Source of the DNA: Sulfurovaceae bacterium
Lineage (GTDB): Bacteria; Campylobacterota; Campylobacteria; Campylobacterales; Sulfurovaceae
Assembly: GCA_028715055.1 (NCBI GenBank)
Contig: JAQTLE010000001.1
Location: 248,001 to 312,000 of the forward strand
Length of the DNA stretch: 64,000 nucleotides
Direction of reading: 5' to 3'
The notes beneath the pieces were generated by a model. The model did not search any database. It worked only from the letters and a program-made list of their open reading frames with translations, and had not been told where the DNA came from. Shown here piece after piece: positions 1 through 8,723 of this stretch (position 1 is its first letter; every line of letters begins with the position of its first letter). The position numbers and the translations under genes were made by a program.

Positions 1-949
1 CTTTTATTTCGCCGCCTTCACCTTTATGACTGATCAATTTTTTGCCCAAACGTGAAGAGTTGTGCTCAATTAGGGTATTGGCAGCATTTAATATAGGTTT
101 TGTTGATCGGTAGTTGGTGTCCAATATAATAGTTTTGGTTTTTGGAAAAATTTGTGCAAAATCCAGAATATTACGAATATTTGCTCCCCTCCATCCATAT
201 ATACTTTGATCATCATCACCGACTACGCATAGATTATTATGTTCACTGGCTAAATGATTAAGAAGTTTAAATTGCAACTCATTAGTATCTTGATATTCAT
301 CAACCATAATATAAGTATATCTTTGGCTAATTTCTTTTCTTAAAACAGGATCTTGGTCTAGTATTTCATAAGACAACATAAGCAGGTCATCAAAATCTAC
401 TAAATTATTTTCAACTATATTTTTTTGGTAAGCTTCATAAATCCGAGCAACTTTTTGATAGTCCGGAAGTTGAGCTTTTTCTATTATGATTTCAGGAGAA
501 AGTAAAGAGTTTTTATATTTTGAAATTTCACTGGCCACAAAGGATGTACTAAGATCTATTTTGAGTTCTTTGGCAATAGTGCGAATTAGTCGCTTTTTAT
601 CATCTGTATCTATAATGACAAAATTATTTTTTCTACCCAATTTTTCTATATGAAATTTTAAAAATAAAAGTCCGAATTTATGAAAAGTACAAAGCAAAGG
701 AGGATATGCAGTCTGGTTGTCTATAAGCTTTAAAGCCCTTTCCCGCATTTCCATAGCCGCTTTATTTGTAAAAGTCAGTGTAAGTGTATTTGCCGGGTCA
801 ATTCCTACCTCTCCAATGAGGTATGCAAGACGAGATGTAAGAGTTTTAGTTTTTCCGCTACCCGCACCTGCCAATATAAGCAAAGGACCGTCAATGTGTT
901 TTACTGCTTCTTGTTGTGTCTCATTTAAATTGTGAAACAGTTCGTTCAT
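1..949 (-). CDS. UvrD/Rep-family SF1 DNA helicase, N-terminal 316 residues (partial)
   Basis: ATP-dependent 3'-5' DNA helicase of superfamily 1, of the kind used in repair and replication restart. The frame starts at an ATG at 949 and stays open to base 1, so the C-terminal half lies outside the window. Visible motifs are the N-terminal Q-motif region (NETQQEA), Walker A GAGSGKT at residues 28-34, motif Ia (LTFTNKAA), the Walker B motif DEYQDT, motif III (DDQSIYGWRGA) and motif IV (NYRS). The order and spacing fit UvrD/PcrA/Rep. Rep and UvrD cannot be told apart without the C-terminal part. It is divergent from the LysR gene; the 200-bp gap between them is AT-rich with no clear structure. Confidence 0.9.
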   Translation of the reverse strand, partial: MNELFHNLNETQQEAVKHIDGPLLILAGAGSGKTKTLTSRLAYLIGEVGIDPANTLTLTFTNKAAMEMRERALKLIDNQTAYPPLLCTFHKFGLLFLKFHIEKLGRKNNFVIIDTDDKKRLIRTIAKELKIDLSTSFVASEISKYKNSLLSPEIIIEKAQLPDYQKVARIYEAYQKNIVENNLVDFDDLLMLSYEILDQDPVLRKEISQRYTYIMVDEYQDTNELQFKLLNHLASEHNNLCVVGDDDQSIYGWRGANIRNILDFAQIFPKTKTIILDTNYRSTKPILNAANTLIEHNSSRLGKKLISHKGEGGEIK

Positions 950-1150
950 AATCTTTTCTCCTAATATATAGATATTATATCGTTAAAATAATTAAAAATA
1001 GAGAGACGACTAAAATCAAATTCAGTATCTAACAAAATAAGAATTATTTGATTAAAAAATAATCAACTATTAATTTTTTTATAGTATAATAATTCTAAAT
1101 AAATTTTTTATATCATAGAAAACGGTTCTACTACCTAAAGGAGAGTGTAT

Positions 1151-2053
1151 ATGCTCAAAGATTTTGTGAAATTAGAGACATTTTTGACGACTGTTCGTGA
1201 AAGGAGTTTTTCAAGAGCCTCGGCCAAACTCGGCATTTCTCAACCAGCAGTTACCCAACAAATAAAATATATAGAAAGTCATCTTGGTGTTCCGATCATT
1301 GAGCGTAAAAAAAACGGTATTAAGCTTACAGCGGCAGGAGAAGAACTTTATAAAATTGTCGTAAGACTTGAAAAAGCCATTCAAAGTGCTGAACTTGAAG
1401 TACTTAAGATTATTAATAAAAAAATGACCTTCCGTTTGGGAGCATCTTTTACCATAGGTACATATGTCATACCGGGTGAATGTTTAACCAATCTAAGTAA
1501 AGCTATAAACAATGATGTAACTTTAACTGTTGATCTAAGCCAAGAGATTATCAATCAGATTAAAGATAAAAAGATAGACGTCGGGCTTATTGAATCCCCG
1601 ATTATGGATAATGATATCATATATAGAGAATGGCTCGAAGACGAACTTGTTGTTGTTAGTAATGTGCCGATTCCAAAAATATTGCAAACTGAAGATTTGT
1701 ATAATTTTGAATGGATTTGTAGAGAAGAGAGCAGTCATACCAGAAAAATGGTATCAGAAGTTTTTGAAGAGTTAGGTGTTTTTTGTGAAGATTTCAAAAT
1801 GAGAAGCGAAGTTGGCAATACAACTGCTGTTTTGCAAGGTATTAAACGAAGCAAAAAAGATCCGGCCAACCCTGTAGTTTCTATTATTTCAAAACATGCA
1901 GTTACCGATGAGGTGCAAAACGGTCAATTTTTTGAAGCCCGCATCAGGGGTTACAATATGACAAGAAAATTCTATGTTATTTATTCCAAAGAAAACAAAA
2001 GAAATGCATATATCGACAATATAGTAGATTATATATTATCAGGTAACTGCTAA
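1151..2053 (+). CDS. LysR-family transcriptional regulator
   Basis: A 300-residue LysR-type regulator: an N-terminal winged helix-turn-helix (about residues 4-65, with SFSRASAKLGISQPAVTQQI as the recognition part) and a substrate-binding-like effector domain behind it. The start is taken as the ATG at 1151. AAGGAG at 1138-1143 lies 7 bases upstream of it, whereas the alternative GTG at 1145 is too close to that site. It is divergent from the helicase gene and convergent with the SspB-like gene, whose stop is 2 bases away. The effector ligand and targets cannot be read from the sequence. Close relatives with the same 'KLETFLT..RE.SFS.ASAKLG' N-terminus are common in Campylobacterota. Confidence 0.9.
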   Translation: MLKDFVKLETFLTTVRERSFSRASAKLGISQPAVTQQIKYIESHLGVPIIERKKNGIKLTAAGEELYKIVVRLEKAIQSAELEVLKIINKKMTFRLGASFTIGTYVIPGECLTNLSKAINNDVTLTVDLSQEIINQIKDKKIDVGLIESPIMDNDIIYREWLEDELVVVSNVPIPKILQTEDLYNFEWICREESSHTRKMVSEVFEELGVFCEDFKMRSEVGNTTAVLQGIKRSKKDPANPVVSIISKHAVTDEVQNGQFFEARIRGYNMTRKFYVIYSKENKRNAYIDNIVDYILSGNC

Positions 2054-2054
2054 G

Positions 2055-2525
2055 TTATATTTTTTTTCCTCTTTTTTTGAGGAGACCCTGATTTTCAGGA
2101 TTGCTGAGCAATGCTTCCATTGAATTTTTTACTTGAGAACTTTGCGTGATCTCTTTTTTAGGTTGCGGTTCGGCAAAATTCATAACTATTGGCGGAAGAT
2201 CCTCGCTTATAAAAATTTGAACTATAGCCAATAGTGGAATATTGACTCTGGCCCCTACGTTTTCTTCTCCAAATCCTGCTTCAAATATTAATGTATCATT
2301 TTCAATAGAGGCACTTTCAAAGCTGTACTCTGATATATCAAATATTATTATGTCACTAAATTTTTGAGAAATATGAATTGGAAGTTCAGGTATAAACTCT
2401 ATATGGTTTTTATTGCAAATTATTCTAAATTCAATATCTTTTTCAAATAATAATTCTATCATTTGATGTAAATGTTGTTGCATAATATTTTGATATTCGG
2501 ATGATTTGAAAATAGATGACGGCAT
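2055..2525 (-). CDS. SspB-like ClpXP adaptor (ClpXP protease specificity-enhancing factor family)
   Basis: A 156-residue protein whose middle resembles SspB. An N-terminal helix (residues 10-28) is followed by beta strands, including a segment 'FEAGFG....RVNIPLLAIVQIFISE' that matches the SspB core pattern 'FNARFGG....VSVPLAAVLAIYARE'. The tail is charged and low in complexity and ends in KKRGKK. SspB binds ssrA-tagged and other proteins and tethers them to ClpX; its flexible tail normally carries the ClpX-docking peptide. That role here is an inference from the fold pattern, not from strong identity. It is the last gene of a compact operon, with 2 bases between it and the aminotransferase. 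Confidence 0.55.
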   Translation of the reverse strand: MPSSIFKSSEYQNIMQQHLHQMIELLFEKDIEFRIICNKNHIEFIPELPIHISQKFSDIIIFDISEYSFESASIENDTLIFEAGFGEENVGARVNIPLLAIVQIFISEDLPPIVMNFAEPQPKKEITQSSQVKNSMEALLSNPENQGLLKKRGKKI

Positions 2526-2527
2526 TG

Positions 2528-3106
2528 TTATCCTTTGATGTTGTAATCGTTAATCGGTGCAAATCCTATCATAGCATTTATTAATGCAAAGCCTTGAAAT
2601 GATGAGAGTTGATCTTTGGTAATCGGTTTTTCTTTCAAAAAACCATCTTTTAGCAATTTTGTTCTCATGGTGCCTTTAAGTAACGGGTTTGATGGCGTGA
2701 TCCACTCTCCATGCTCCCAAAACGCAATATTGGATATAGTGGTATCTGTGAGATAACCATTTTTTTCGATAATGATCTCATCATTTTGCGGATAAAGACT
2801 CTTTAGATTTTCCAATATGCTTCTATCGGCAAATTTATACGAGTAGTCTATATCGCTTTTTACAATGGTAAATGTTTTTAAATCTTTTGGAGTGTAAGGA
2901 ATATATTCTATAGATCTTATATCCGTATCATATAAGATGCGACAGCGAATTAAGCCAAAAGGCGGTGCAATTATCTTGGATTTTAGATCCAAGGGCGCAA
3001 TATTGTCAAATAAAGCTCTACGACTATTATCAAATCTTTGTTGGTGATACTCCAGATTTTCTACCTTTCCATTATTTATACGGATCGTTTCTAATAAAAG
3101 CGGCAT
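2528..3106 (-). CDS. Class IV PLP-dependent aminotransferase/lyase (PabC-like)
   Basis: A 192-residue member of the branched-chain aminotransferase / 4-amino-4-deoxychorismate lyase fold. It has the N-terminal 'LLLETIRI..G...NLEYHQQR' pattern and a candidate PLP lysine in 'DYSYKFADR', where PabC has its K-x-L-N-R lysine. The conserved Glu-Gly segment (EIIIEKNGYLTDTTISNIAF) binds the cofactor pyridine nitrogen. It is much shorter than E. coli PabC (about 269 residues) but looks complete at both ends. Aminodeoxychorismate lyase activity in folate synthesis is the best guess. The operon neighbours carbonic anhydrase and pyrC do not add specificity. Confidence 0.7.
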   Translation of the reverse strand: MPLLLETIRINNGKVENLEYHQQRFDNSRRALFDNIAPLDLKSKIIAPPFGLIRCRILYDTDIRSIEYIPYTPKDLKTFTIVKSDIDYSYKFADRSILENLKSLYPQNDEIIIEKNGYLTDTTISNIAFWEHGEWITPSNPLLKGTMRTKLLKDGFLKEKPITKDQLSSFQGFALINAMIGFAPINDYNIKG

Positions 3107-3108
3107 AT

Positions 3109-3753
3109 TTAGAGTTCCAAAGGTTTAAAAGAATCACTCTCATCATCATAATAAGAGATAACCCCGGTTATTATGTCGTAATACCATCCATGCAAAAATA
3201 AACTGCGCTCATTAACCCTTTTCTTTACCATAGGATATGTAAGTAGATTGTCTAATTGGAATAGTACGGATATTTTTTCCGTATAATGCAATAGTTCTTC
3301 TTTTGGGGCATTAGGAAAAAGCGAGAGTGCTTGTTCTTTGGCAGGAGTGCCAAGTTCTAGCCACTTTAAAGTATGTATTATATCTTCAGAATATGCAACA
3401 TCATTGTATAATGCATTGATAGCACCGCAATGTGAGTGCCCACATATGATAATATCTGAAATTCCTAATACTCCAACGGCATATTCTATAGCAGATGCCG
3501 TAGCATGATAATCTTCATCTGGCTTAAATGGTGCTACAAAATTACCGATATTTCTAACTATAAACAAATCTCCGGGATTACTTCCTGTGATAAGTTCCGG
3601 AACAACTCTGGAGTCACTGCAGCCGATAAAGAGAGCTTTTGGATTTTGACCATCATAGACAAGTCTTTTAAATCTATTTTCATTTTGTTTGAAGTTTAAA
3701 TCTTGGAAATTATGATGCCCTTGTATCAACGCTTTTATATTTTTTTTGCCCAC
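3109..3753 (-). CDS. can: Beta-class carbonic anhydrase
   Basis: Interconverts CO2 and bicarbonate in the cytoplasm. The 214-residue protein has the beta-class signature: CSDSR at residues 45-49 (zinc ligand C45, catalytic dyad D47/R49), and H106 and C109 in GHSHCGA as the other zinc ligands. No signal peptide is seen. It lies 2 bases upstream of the aminotransferase and 9 bases downstream of pyrC. Linkage to pyrC is plausible because bicarbonate feeds carbamoyl phosphate and thus pyrimidines, and because CO2-fixing Campylobacterota need bicarbonate for the reductive TCA cycle; both are inferences. Confidence 0.93.
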   Translation of the reverse strand: MGKKNIKALIQGHHNFQDLNFKQNENRFKRLVYDGQNPKALFIGCSDSRVVPELITGSNPGDLFIVRNIGNFVAPFKPDEDYHATASAIEYAVGVLGISDIIICGHSHCGAINALYNDVAYSEDIIHTLKWLELGTPAKEQALSLFPNAPKEELLHYTEKISVLFQLDNLLTYPMVKKRVNERSLFLHGWYYDIITGVISYYDDESDSFKPLEL

Positions 3754-3762
3754 ATCGTTTCC

Positions 3763-4770
3763 TTAGATTATTTCTTTTATACTCCACGAAAGAGTTTCTC
3801 CGGCAAACATAGGTACAACGCTTCCGCACGAGGATGGCACGTTCATTGGGGTTTTTTCCAATATAACTTTTTTCTCAGGCGGTGTTATGCCATAAATCGA
3901 TTTTGCATTATCGGATACAAATTTTTGTAAGTTTTCTAATTTATGATGTTTGTCAAACAGTTCAGCTAAGGCTGCTAAAGCTATTGGCGCAGTAAATACT
4001 CCGGCTGCACATCCGCAGCTCTCTTTTGCCTCTTTTGGATGAGGTGCAGAGTCTGAACCGAACATGACTTTAGGGTGAGCATTTAGTGCAACTTTTTGCA
4101 ACGCTTCCCTGTCAATCGGTCTTTTGGCTATAGGCTTGCAAAATAGATGAGGTCTAAGCATTCCTCCTACCACGTCATCCAGAGTTATCAATAAATGATG
4201 CAGTGTGATCGTGGCATATAGATTTTCGTATCGATCGAGGGCATCAATACTTTCTTTGGTGGTTATGTGCTCCATAATTATCTTTAATTTTGGGAAATTT
4301 GAAGCGAGATTTTCGTATATTGAAACGAACTCTTTTTCTCTATCCATTACAAATCCATTTGTCTCTCCGTGAATACAAAGCGGCAATCCAAGTTCGCTCA
4401 TAGCTTCCAGTGCTGGGCGAAGTGTATCTATATCAAATCCGCTTACGCCACCTTCCGAATTTGTAGTGATGCCTGCCGGATATAATTTAAGTGCTGTCAA
4501 ACTATCTCCAAAACCGGCTAAAAAATCATAATCATAATTTTCTCTAAAAAATAGAGTCATATATGGTTTGAAAATATCACCTTTTGTAGCATCCAATATC
4601 CTATCTCTATAAGCCAAAAGAGCTTCTTTTGTATCGATTGGCGGGACTAGATTTGGCATGATCAATGCCCCTGCAAAACTCTCGCTGCTTAATGGTGCTA
4701 CAGTGCGAAGCATATCCCCATCCCTGAGATGCAAGTGCATGTCAAGCGGGCTATTTAGTTCTGTGGTCAT
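3763..4770 (-). CDS. pyrC: Dihydroorotase
   Basis: Cyclises N-carbamoyl-aspartate to dihydroorotate in pyrimidine synthesis. The 335-residue length fits the short PyrC class (about 345). The metal ligands begin with H12 and H14 in [10 protein letters not shown], followed by the 'LKLYPAG' lysine (usually carbamylated), the IHGE and MEHIT histidines and the 'FGSDSAPHP' aspartate. It overlaps the end of yidD by 20 bases, so the two are translated from one message. Confidence 0.96.
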   Translation of the reverse strand: MTTELNSPLDMHLHLRDGDMLRTVAPLSSESFAGALIMPNLVPPIDTKEALLAYRDRILDATKGDIFKPYMTLFFRENYDYDFLAGFGDSLTALKLYPAGITTNSEGGVSGFDIDTLRPALEAMSELGLPLCIHGETNGFVMDREKEFVSIYENLASNFPKLKIIMEHITTKESIDALDRYENLYATITLHHLLITLDDVVGGMLRPHLFCKPIAKRPIDREALQKVALNAHPKVMFGSDSAPHPKEAKESCGCAAGVFTAPIALAALAELFDKHHKLENLQKFVSDNAKSIYGITPPEKKVILEKTPMNVPSSCGSVVPMFAGETLSWSIKEII

Positions 4771-5104
4771 TAAAGTCCTTTACTACATAATAGTATTTTT
4801 TATCTTTGGGCACAATCCAATATTTTATATCCATTTTGCCATAATCGTAGTTAATATTTGTTTTAAGTATAGATAATTTAGGCGGTTTGTATGTAATTAG
4901 GGGGTAGTCTATGCCGCTTTTGAAAAATTGATTGCATCTCAAAATTCTAAGAGCAGAGGATATAAATGCGCTTGCAGGATTTGTATTTTCGAACTGCCAT
5001 TTCGCGTACTCTGAGCAAGTAGGATAATATCTGCAATTGCCCGGAGTCATTCGTGATATGTACTGATAGGCTTTGATAGGAAGCGTGAAAAACTTTTTTG
5101 TCAT
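4751..5104 (-). CDS. yidD: Membrane protein insertion efficiency factor YidD
   Basis: A small (117-residue) cytoplasmic-face protein of the YidD family, which helps YidC insert membrane proteins. The diagnostic block '[11 protein letters not shown]' is at residues 23-33, followed by '[19 protein letters not shown]'. An amphipathic N-terminal helix precedes it. In many bacteria yidD sits with rnpA and yidC; here it is the first gene of an operon with pyrC, with a 20-base overlap. The tail after residue 75 is longer than in E. coli (85 residues) and variable. Confidence 0.9.
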   Translation of the reverse strand: MTKKFFTLPIKAYQYISRMTPGNCRYYPTCSEYAKWQFENTNPASAFISSALRILRCNQFFKSGIDYPLITYKPPKLSILKTNINYDYGKMDIKYWIVPKDKKYYYVVKDFNDHRTK

Positions 5105-5246
5105 ATTTTGCTTTTGTTTTTTGGAATATTATCATAAAATTAGTGAGCATTGGATTTTGCTGTGTTTATTTGCGATATCGTTTTAAAATTTTATATACAT
5201 TCTCATCGTCCTTGATGGGAATGTAGACTTGTTTTATTTGAGTTTT

Positions 5247-5660
5247 TTATTGCCTTGGGATCATTGAAAGCAGCTGCTCATATCTGGCTTTCAATGATTT
5301 CCAAGACTCTTGATCGCCATCTAGTTGCTCTACATGAAAATTTGCAACCGTGAAGATTTTCTCAACGATATCACGACAAAGGAATTTGCCTTCATTCATG
5401 CTATCATAGAATCCGCCGTTAAAGTCATTATATAGATTGTTAAGTTTTCCTATCTGTTCTAGATCACCGAGAAATGTAAGGGTGTTAAATAAACAATCGA
5501 CATCTTTATCTAGCGTAACGATCCTAAGGGCAAATTGATTTTGCAGTCCCCCGTTATCATTCGGATTGTCTTTTATCTGTTTGTAGAGTTTGCTCATCTG
5601 CAAAAGAATCTCTCTTGTTCCATTCCAGTAAAAATCGAAGCCTTGATTACATTCTGCCAT
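5247..5660 (-). CDS. Hypothetical protein, 137 residues
   Basis: I do not recognise this gene. The product is a soluble, probably all-helical protein with no signal peptide or membrane segment. It is rich in aromatic and acidic residues (FDFYWNGTREIL, FNGGFYDSMNEGKF). It starts at ATG 5660 with GGATATC upstream as a weak ribosome site. It stands alone between yidD and the acyltransferase-like gene, all on the minus strand but separated by more than 120 bases on each side, so it is probably transcribed separately. Confidence 0.6.
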   Translation of the reverse strand: MAECNQGFDFYWNGTREILLQMSKLYKQIKDNPNDNGGLQNQFALRIVTLDKDVDCLFNTLTFLGDLEQIGKLNNLYNDFNGGFYDSMNEGKFLCRDIVEKIFTVANFHVEQLDGDQESWKSLKARYEQLLSMIPRQ

Positions 5661-5781
5661 TTGATATCCTTGCCTGGTAAGATATTCAAATTATACTATA
5701 AGCGTAGATTGTTTTACAAATTTATAGAGTCGTTTTTCATTCCCCTATATCAATAATCCATTTTGAGACGACTAAATTTCT

Positions 5782-7014
5782 CTATATAAAGTCTCTCAAA
5801 GATCTTAAAAAGATACGTTCAGAAAGTTCTGGCGGAACAACGTTTGACTTAAGTGTATCGTCTCCCTGAGGAAGATAGATAAAAAGTTTAGATAAGCCGG
5901 GATAGAAGTAATCCTTGTCGATCTGTTCTATCAATTTCCTAGAAATCATTTCTTTGCTATTCACAAAGACCGCGCCGCACGGTGAGTCTTGATTGTCAAA
6001 GATAAATGGGTTGTTCTCAAGAAATGCTCGTGTTGCTGGCGTATCCGATAGGATCTTGAGGGCAAATTTTTTTGAGGACATATTGATAATTCGGTGACCC
6101 CATTTTCTTTTGTATTGAAGCACTCCATCGCGCAAGAATGTCCTAGACATGCCGGCGTTCATTTTTGAAAAGCCTTTGTCTTCCGCATGTTGTAAAGAAA
6201 AATGGTATAAAGCTCCCATTGCACCATAACCCAGATACTCAGTATTCCCATCCTGAATTCCTAACGATGATAGTAGCGGGTTACCTTTGGAATACCTAAT
6301 TAAAATTCCGGCAATATACTTTTTGCTTTTTGTTACCAAAAGCAATTCATTATCCTGAAATTGCTTTTTCTTGACTTCATATGAGTGAAGATATGCGCTA
6401 CTGCCGTGTGCTCTAGTAATATAAGGGACATACATATTGTGGTAGAAATCATCGAATTGCTGTATCTCTTGTGTGATTTCAAATTCAAGAACATTTTTTT
6501 TGATCCTGCGGAGATCAGATTTGAAGCTTTCTCTACTCATGATCTTCGGGCTCAATGGCAAATCAATGGCTCCACTTACCCAATCAGGAATATAAAAACA
6601 ATTGTCTATTTTCAAAAATTTTCGTCGAGAGTTTTTTATACTGACTAATAACATAGAATATTCTTGTCCAATTTCATCGACTATTTTTCTGACATTCCAT
6701 AACCAGGATCGACCGAAATAAAACTCACTATAGGCTGATCCGAAAACCAGTCTTGCAAGATAACTCCTGTCTTGATCATTTGCGGCGCACAGAATGGAAA
6801 GTGATGTCTGGCTATTTGTCTCTTTGCCTTCAATGATCCAAAAATCAATTCTGTATTTGTTGATGAATTTTCCGAGTGATCGGTAACAGAGCGCGAATAG
6901 ATAAAGAATCCAGCGTGGATTGTTGGGTATTTTATGATAGATCGCGTTCGCCAATCCATATAATTTACTCATACTATATTTCTTGGGTTCAATATTATCT
7001 TTTATCTGTTTCAT
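5782..7014 (-). CDS. GNAT/FemAB-like acyltransferase
   Basis: A protein of about 410 residues whose C-terminal half has the GNAT-fold features of the FemAB / Acetyltransf_6 group: 'ELLLVTKSKKYIAGILIRY', 'GALYHFSLQHAEDKGFSKMNAGMS' and 'LQYKRKWGHRI'. The last resembles the conserved 'Y.FK..WG' of sugar- and peptidoglycan-modifying acyltransferases. The start is set at ATG 7014: an upstream GTG at 7047 in the same frame has no ribosome site, while GAG at an acceptable distance precedes 7014. The substrate is unknown. It lies near lnt but with a gap of about 125 bases. Confidence 0.55.
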   Translation of the reverse strand: MKQIKDNIEPKKYSMSKLYGLANAIYHKIPNNPRWILYLFALCYRSLGKFINKYRIDFWIIEGKETNSQTSLSILCAANDQDRSYLARLVFGSAYSEFYFGRSWLWNVRKIVDEIGQEYSMLLVSIKNSRRKFLKIDNCFYIPDWVSGAIDLPLSPKIMSRESFKSDLRRIKKNVLEFEITQEIQQFDDFYHNMYVPYITRAHGSSAYLHSYEVKKKQFQDNELLLVTKSKKYIAGILIRYSKGNPLLSSLGIQDGNTEYLGYGAMGALYHFSLQHAEDKGFSKMNAGMSRTFLRDGVLQYKRKWGHRIINMSSKKFALKILSDTPATRAFLENNPFIFDNQDSPCGAVFVNSKEMISRKLIEQIDKDYFYPGLSKLFIYLPQGDDTLKSNVVPPELSERIFLRSLRDFI

Positions 7015-7139
7015 CTTAATTATCTCATTCTGTTCGTAATGGAACACTTTATTTGATTTTATAGCAAAGTATACAAAAATTATTTAGTATTCCAATTATG
7101 TCAAATTAATACATTTTTCATTACATGATCTAAAAGATT

Positions 7140-8447
7140 CTATTTAGCCCAAAAGACCTTGCCGCCGGATATGATGTATGAAGGTGACATATTGATGCTA
7201 TGATATATGGTAGTGCCATATTTGAGGCTATAATATTGCAGCAATAATCTTTGAAGCGTAGGTTCTATCGAAGGCGAAAACCAACCGTTATTGCTAAGCA
7301 CTATCATATTTTTCGGATCACCTATGTAAAGCTTTTCACTAGTAGCTTCATAGCATATTGCATTTCTATATATTGTGCCATCTAGTCTATAATCGCCTAC
7401 ATTATCACTAGCTACATAATCGAGCACCCCTTCTTTGTAAAAGATCTTGTTTACAAATTTCCCAAGCCACTGCGGTAATGGATTTTGTTCTCCGAATGGC
7501 ACCAGAACAACTTTGTTGATTACGCTTACTTGATCCCGTTGAAAAACATAAGTGCTGTTTCTTGGTATATCTTTGTCCCAATAAAGTCCACCTATGACCA
7601 TGTCTATTTTTTGTGATTTTTCTTGAAGAGCTTTTAATAGTTCCGGTTCGAGATTTAGAAATAGCGGAAATATCGATTCAGGAAATACAATGATCTTTTT
7701 GTGATGATCTATGGCATTGTCTATGGTATTAAAAATCATTTTAAAGACTTCTTTTTGGTGATCTTGCTGCCATTTTGTATCCATGGTTATATGCGTGGTA
7801 ACTAGCTGCATATCAGGAGATATGGGATTGGATGCATTATCGATTTGATTAGAAAATGCCAGAATTATCAGCCACAGATATCTTAGTTTGTGCGTAATGC
7901 GAGCAATAGATATAGACAAAAGTACAATGGCAAATTGCCATTTTTTTATGCCGATATAGCTTTCTATAAAAACTAATTCAGGCTTGAACCAGTCAAATTC
8001 AAATGGATGGATAAAACTCATGCACCAAATTGCCAATGCATGCAAAAGAACTAACGGGATCTTTGTTTTTTTTGATGCATAGCTTGAAATCCACGCCAAT
8101 AATAAAAATTCAAGCCCATATGAAATTGCAACTAAAAAAGTGCCTATTGGTATAGCCCATTCCATATTGTAGAAACGAAAGCTAAGCAGTATCCACCAAA
8201 ACCATGCCAAAGATATAAAAAATCCACTCCAAAACCATGCTCTATTTGAGCTTCCGACAAGAAGAAAAAAACCGATTATGCCAAGCACAGAATTGAGCCA
8301 TTTTAGCTCTATATCCATGTATGATAGATATATAAACAGCGATAATGAAAATGATATGATTAAGCCCTTTGCTATATCACCAATGGTAAAATATCTGCGA
8401 ATATTATTACTATACAAAAGGATTATCCCATGAACGGTGCTGGACAA
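7140..8447 (-). CDS. lnt: Apolipoprotein N-acyltransferase
   Basis: Transfers the third acyl chain to the N-terminal cysteine of lipoproteins in the inner membrane. About six hydrophobic helices occupy residues 25-205, then a nitrilase-type domain follows with the catalytic triad E257 (FPESIF), K312 (NKVVLVPFGE) and C365 (AICYEA), numbered from a TTG at 8447. The true start is uncertain: no ATG lies near the beginning, and the TTG at 8447 would be inside yajC on the other strand. A TTG at 8417 is an alternative giving 425 residues. At about 430 residues it is shorter than E. coli Lnt (512), as is usual in Campylobacterota. Confidence 0.9.
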   Translation of the reverse strand: MSSTVHGIILLYSNNIRRYFTIGDIAKGLIISFSLSLFIYLSYMDIELKWLNSVLGIIGFFLLVGSSNRAWFWSGFFISLAWFWWILLSFRFYNMEWAIPIGTFLVAISYGLEFLLLAWISSYASKKTKIPLVLLHALAIWCMSFIHPFEFDWFKPELVFIESYIGIKKWQFAIVLLSISIARITHKLRYLWLIILAFSNQIDNASNPISPDMQLVTTHITMDTKWQQDHQKEVFKMIFNTIDNAIDHHKKIIVFPESIFPLFLNLEPELLKALQEKSQKIDMVIGGLYWDKDIPRNSTYVFQRDQVSVINKVVLVPFGEQNPLPQWLGKFVNKIFYKEGVLDYVASDNVGDYRLDGTIYRNAICYEATSEKLYIGDPKNMIVLSNNGWFSPSIEPTLQRLLLQYYSLKYGTTIYHSINMSPSYIISGGKVFWAK

Positions 8448-8723
8448 GGTAGTACGTTGCTATCATTTTTACCTCTAGTTGCTTTATTTGCTATTTTTTA
8501 TTTTTTGATCATAAGACCACAGCAAAAGCAACAACAAAAACACAAGGAGATGATTGCTTCTTTAGAAAAAGGCGATCAGATCATCACAAATGGCGGATTG
8601 TATGCCGAGGTCGTTAAAACTGAAGAGAATTTTATCAAAATTAAGTTAAATGAGAATACTATAGTCAAAATTGACAAAGCATTCGTTGCTAAAAAAGTAG
8701 AAACATTAAATGAAAAAGCTTAA
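8430..8723 (+). CDS. yajC: Preprotein translocase accessory subunit YajC
   Basis: A 97-residue single-pass membrane protein with one N-terminal transmembrane helix (about residues 10-27), then the YajC motif 'IIRPQQKQQQKHKEM' and a beta-rich tail 'GDQIITNGGLYAEV'. AAGGA 8 bases upstream supports the ATG at 8430. It overlaps secD by 14 bases, giving the conserved yajC-secD-secF order, and is divergent from lnt with the two 5' ends touching. Confidence 0.96.
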   Translation: MNGAGQGSTLLSFLPLVALFAIFYFLIIRPQQKQQQKHKEMIASLEKGDQIITNGGLYAEVVKTEENFIKIKLNENTIVKIDKAFVAKKVETLNEKA

